Positions 61,923 through 64,000 of a stretch of DNA of 64,000 nt are shown piece after piece. This DNA comes from Arthrobacter sp. ISL-5 (GTDB lineage Bacteria > Actinomycetota > Actinomycetes > Actinomycetales > Micrococcaceae): NCBI RefSeq assembly GCF_018613835.1, contig NZ_JAGGPM010000026.1, positions 16,388-80,387 of the forward strand. Direction: 5' to 3'. The number at the start of each line of letters is the position of its first letter. Position 1 is the first letter of the stretch. The notes under the pieces are model-generated. The model was not told where the DNA came from. It saw only the letters and a list, made by a program, of their open reading frames with translations, and did no database searches. Made by a program: the position numbers and the translations under genes.

Positions 61923-63189
61923 AACGAGCCCTTCGACGCGGGCCTGGAGAGGACAATCGCCGGTGCCTTTATCCTGAAGATGCATGAAGAGCTAGGGGAA
62001 TGTCTCCTGATTTGATTGCCGCCTTGACTCCAGATGAGCATGCCCTTTAGCACGACGACCGCAGGGTATCTCGACGTGCTTAGCTTTTTACTTGGCCAGG
62101 GACCGCCGATTGCTTGCGGGTGTTGAATCTGTCTTCGTCATCCTTGTCCGCGTTCGTACGCTTCCTTGTTATTACTTGTCAGCCTTGCACCAGCTTCCCT
62201 CGCGTATCCGGTTGCCCCCTGGTCTTTCCTCTCAGGATGATGCGTTGGCGCCACAGTCGTGTAGGTTCTGACGCAGATGGCTTTTGATGAGCAGGCTAGT
62301 GGCCACGGCATGTTGAGCCTGACACGTCCGCCGGCCGAACCCGCAGCAGTCCCGGTCCCACTGCGATCGCTTGCTAGAAGTTGCGTCCCGGCCGTCCCCA
62401 TCTGGCCAAGACTCGTTTTGATTTGTCTCAAAGATGCTTGCCCCCGGCCGGGCGCCGTGATGGCCTACGAATCGAGACGCCACAGTGCCCATCAGGGCAG
62501 AGAAGTCCGTCGGCAGAGAACATGCACTCCAGCACCAGACCTACGCCTTCCTGGCCGCGGCGCCCGGTAACGTCAATCGGCACAGCGACCTTCCGGCCAG
62601 CCGGGTTGATATTTCGAACCGTCCGCTGGATGCAGCGAACATCCGGGGAAAGCAAGGTGGCGGTGAGCGCGGGCTCCTTGCCGGACAGGCATGACCCATG
62701 CCCTCCACACTGCTGGCTTCCTCGGTGTGAGGCCGACCGACGAAGCGGTCAAACCATCAGTAGCCCGCTGAGATTGAGGCCGTGCGTCGGTCCAGAACGC
62801 GCTCGGTACCGACACCGAGGCCTTGATACAGCCCCGGGCCGAGGGGGTCTGAGACGCCCTACAATCGCGTAGTCCGGCCGGGAACCCTTTGGTATCGACG
62901 CACCCAAAGACCAATAGGACCAACAACTCCCACCACCGCGGCCTCGAGCGACCGCCCAGAGGATTCAGCACAAAGTTGTCCGGTTGGAGGCCCGACGACT
63001 GGCTACGGCGGTGATCCGGTACGCCACGGCGCCGTACACGAACCGGGCCGCCTCGTCGCAGCTCGTGCAGCAGATGGTGCTCATCAGAACCTGCAGGGTC
63101 TTGGCGATGACCGGCGCCCTCATCCTGACCGTGCTCCCACCACGCACGATTCCCTTCCGAGGCCGTCTTGAGTGCAGTGCCCCCCCTCC
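61923..63189. other. 1.3-kb degenerate region without an intact gene
   Basis: Many overlapping short frames in all registers, none with start, ribosome binding site or family match. The right half leads into an IS110-like fragment, so part may be decayed transposase sequence. Nothing else can be supported. Confidence 0.4.
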
Positions 63190-63412
63190 CGCCGACGTTA
63201 GCCCGATCTCAGCATCAGCACTTATCGGGCGCCGCTTCAACCTCCACGGCACCAGGCAGCTGAAGCGGGCCCTGGACGTCACCGCACGGCGGTATCCCCT
63301 CGAACGCGGATACCGTCTTGCCCGCCGCAACAGGAGGCAAACTCCGCTGCCTTCAAAGCGGATCATGGCCCCTCAGATATACCGCAACTTCGCCAAACTC
63401 ACGGCTTGACAC
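63190..63412 (+). pseudogene. Degenerate IS110-type transposase 3' fragment
   Basis: The plus-strand frame reads GRRFNLHGTRQLKRALDVTA, then SKRIMAPQIYRNFAK and a stop. This follows the pattern of the IS110 C-terminus in this window (HRLNRGGDRTLNKALHVVAR and VKRYLARRIYRTL). The resemblance is partial and the upstream part is unrecognisable. Confidence 0.45.
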
Positions 63413-63843
63413 CACGGCTACAAGAGTCAGCCTGACCGCGCAGTCGCTTCCCACCAAAGGTGCGCGCTTCATCACGTCCTTGACAAATGCAAATAGAAAT
63501 CAAATGGCGCATAGGCTCTCAACTTTGCTATCGCCTGCCCATCACCCGGCGTCGACTGCCGTTGACAGGTGTTTGCCGTAGTTGCCCATGACGATGGCTA
63601 TGGGTTTCCCAGCGCGTGCTGGGAAGGCAGGTCGCGCGGGATGGCGAGGAATTCGATTAGCGCTTGTGGGTCCTGACCTGGCGGTTGAGCCAGTCGGCGG
63701 ACGCGTCATAGCCTGTGAGTAGATGCCTCATACCACGCAAAGGTTTGTTGGGCGGTCCCCCTACGTGTCAGGCTGGAACGGTACCAACGGCTCATAGCAA
63801 GTCCGTTTAATCGCGTGGGGCGAGAGCCAGGAATTCAGTAATC
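63413..63843. other. Non-coding stretch before the IS3-type orfA
   Basis: No gene supported. A TGTCAGGCTGGAA segment near 63768 lies about 75 bp before the orfA ATG and could be the insertion-sequence end, but the other end is outside the window. Confidence 0.35.
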
Positions 63844-64000
63844 ATGTCCAGTCCAGTTTTGAGTGCAGTACGCGAAGATAGTGCTGTGAGTAGTGGTAGT
63901 AGTAGTTCCGGACCGCGGGCCGGTGGTCCGCGGCCTCGACGGTCGTTCACCCCGGTCCAGAAGCTCGAGTTTTTGACCGCGTACGAGAACGCGTGCGAGA
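63844..64000 (+). CDS. IS3-type transposase orfA, N-terminal part (cut by window end)
   Basis: The open frame from ATG 63844 encodes a Ser/Gly-rich leader, then PRPRRSFTPVQKLEFLTAYE. This resembles the start of the helix-turn-helix OrfA of IS3-family elements. It runs off the window, so its length and state are unknown. Confidence 0.65.
   Translation, partial: MSSPVLSAVREDSAVSSGSSSSGPRAGGPRPRRSFTPVQKLEFLTAYENACE

Noticed and set aside
62984..63409. 141-residue plus-strand frame as an intact gene
   Set aside because: Only the C-terminal part resembles IS110 and even that is degenerate; treated as a remnant.
1..64000. tRNA, rRNA or CRISPR arrays
   Set aside because: No tRNA-like cloverleaf, ribosomal sequence or regularly spaced repeat array was found by eye; only the short tandem repeats listed above.

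Overview
The window looks like high-GC actinobacterial DNA, most probably from the Arthrobacter/Paenarthrobacter group. The evidence is GC-rich codon use, frequent GTG/TTG starts with AAGGA-type ribosome binding sites, and families common in that group (paired YjbR proteins, RarA, MHS transporters, PucR). It reads as a catabolic island built from several gene modules and heavily broken up by insertion sequences and gene remnants. No rRNA, tRNA, CRISPR array or replication origin was seen.

Layout: 1-3.6 kb is a compact run (two YjbR proteins, rarA, a type-B carboxylesterase). 3.8-6.3 kb is a truncated, frameshifted Tn3-family transposase abutting an MFS transporter fragment. 6.5-13.2 kb is module A: thiolase, acyl-CoA synthetase, enoyl-CoA hydratase, SDR, a broken CocE/NonD hydrolase and a TetR regulator. 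13.3-16.4 kb is a graveyard (trpA, hydroxyacyl-CoA hydrolase, SDR, TetR, IclR and recombinase fragments) around an intact serine resolvase. 16.6-29.2 kb is module B: MaoC hydratase, PucR regulator, citryl-CoA lyase-like protein, FAD amine-oxidase-like protein, nitrilase-fold amidase, thioesterase, EtfBA, a cytochrome-b-like membrane protein, aldehyde dehydrogenase and an MHS transporter. 29.3-34 kb carries small proteins and IS110 and ISL3 elements. 34.2-37.5 kb is module C: an SDR-like protein lacking YxxxK, an enoyl-CoA hydratase and an acyl-CoA synthetase. An IS1380 transposase follows.

40.1-51.1 kb is module D: APC permease, GMC oxidoreductase with small subunit, an extra adenylate kinase, a trimethylamine-dehydrogenase-like flavoprotein with altered flavin and substrate residues, SDR, NodB-fold hydrolase, acyl-CoA dehydrogenase and MaoC hydratase. 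51.1-54.8 kb holds small proteins, a 300-bp miniature transposable element, a resolvase remnant and a second extra adenylate kinase. 54.8-61.8 kb is module E: MHS transporter, flavin reductase, HpaB-type monooxygenase, SDR and acyl-CoA synthetase. The last 2 kb is degenerate IS material ending in the start of an IS3-type orfA.

Taken together, the modules would import an organic acid or amine, oxidise it with flavoenzymes, cleave C-N bonds (amidase, NodB-fold hydrolase, amine-oxidase-like enzymes), activate the acids with AMP-forming CoA ligases and finish by beta-oxidation, with ETF and a membrane cytochrome taking the electrons. The substrate cannot be read from the sequence. A nitrogen-containing alicyclic or heterocyclic compound is my inference.
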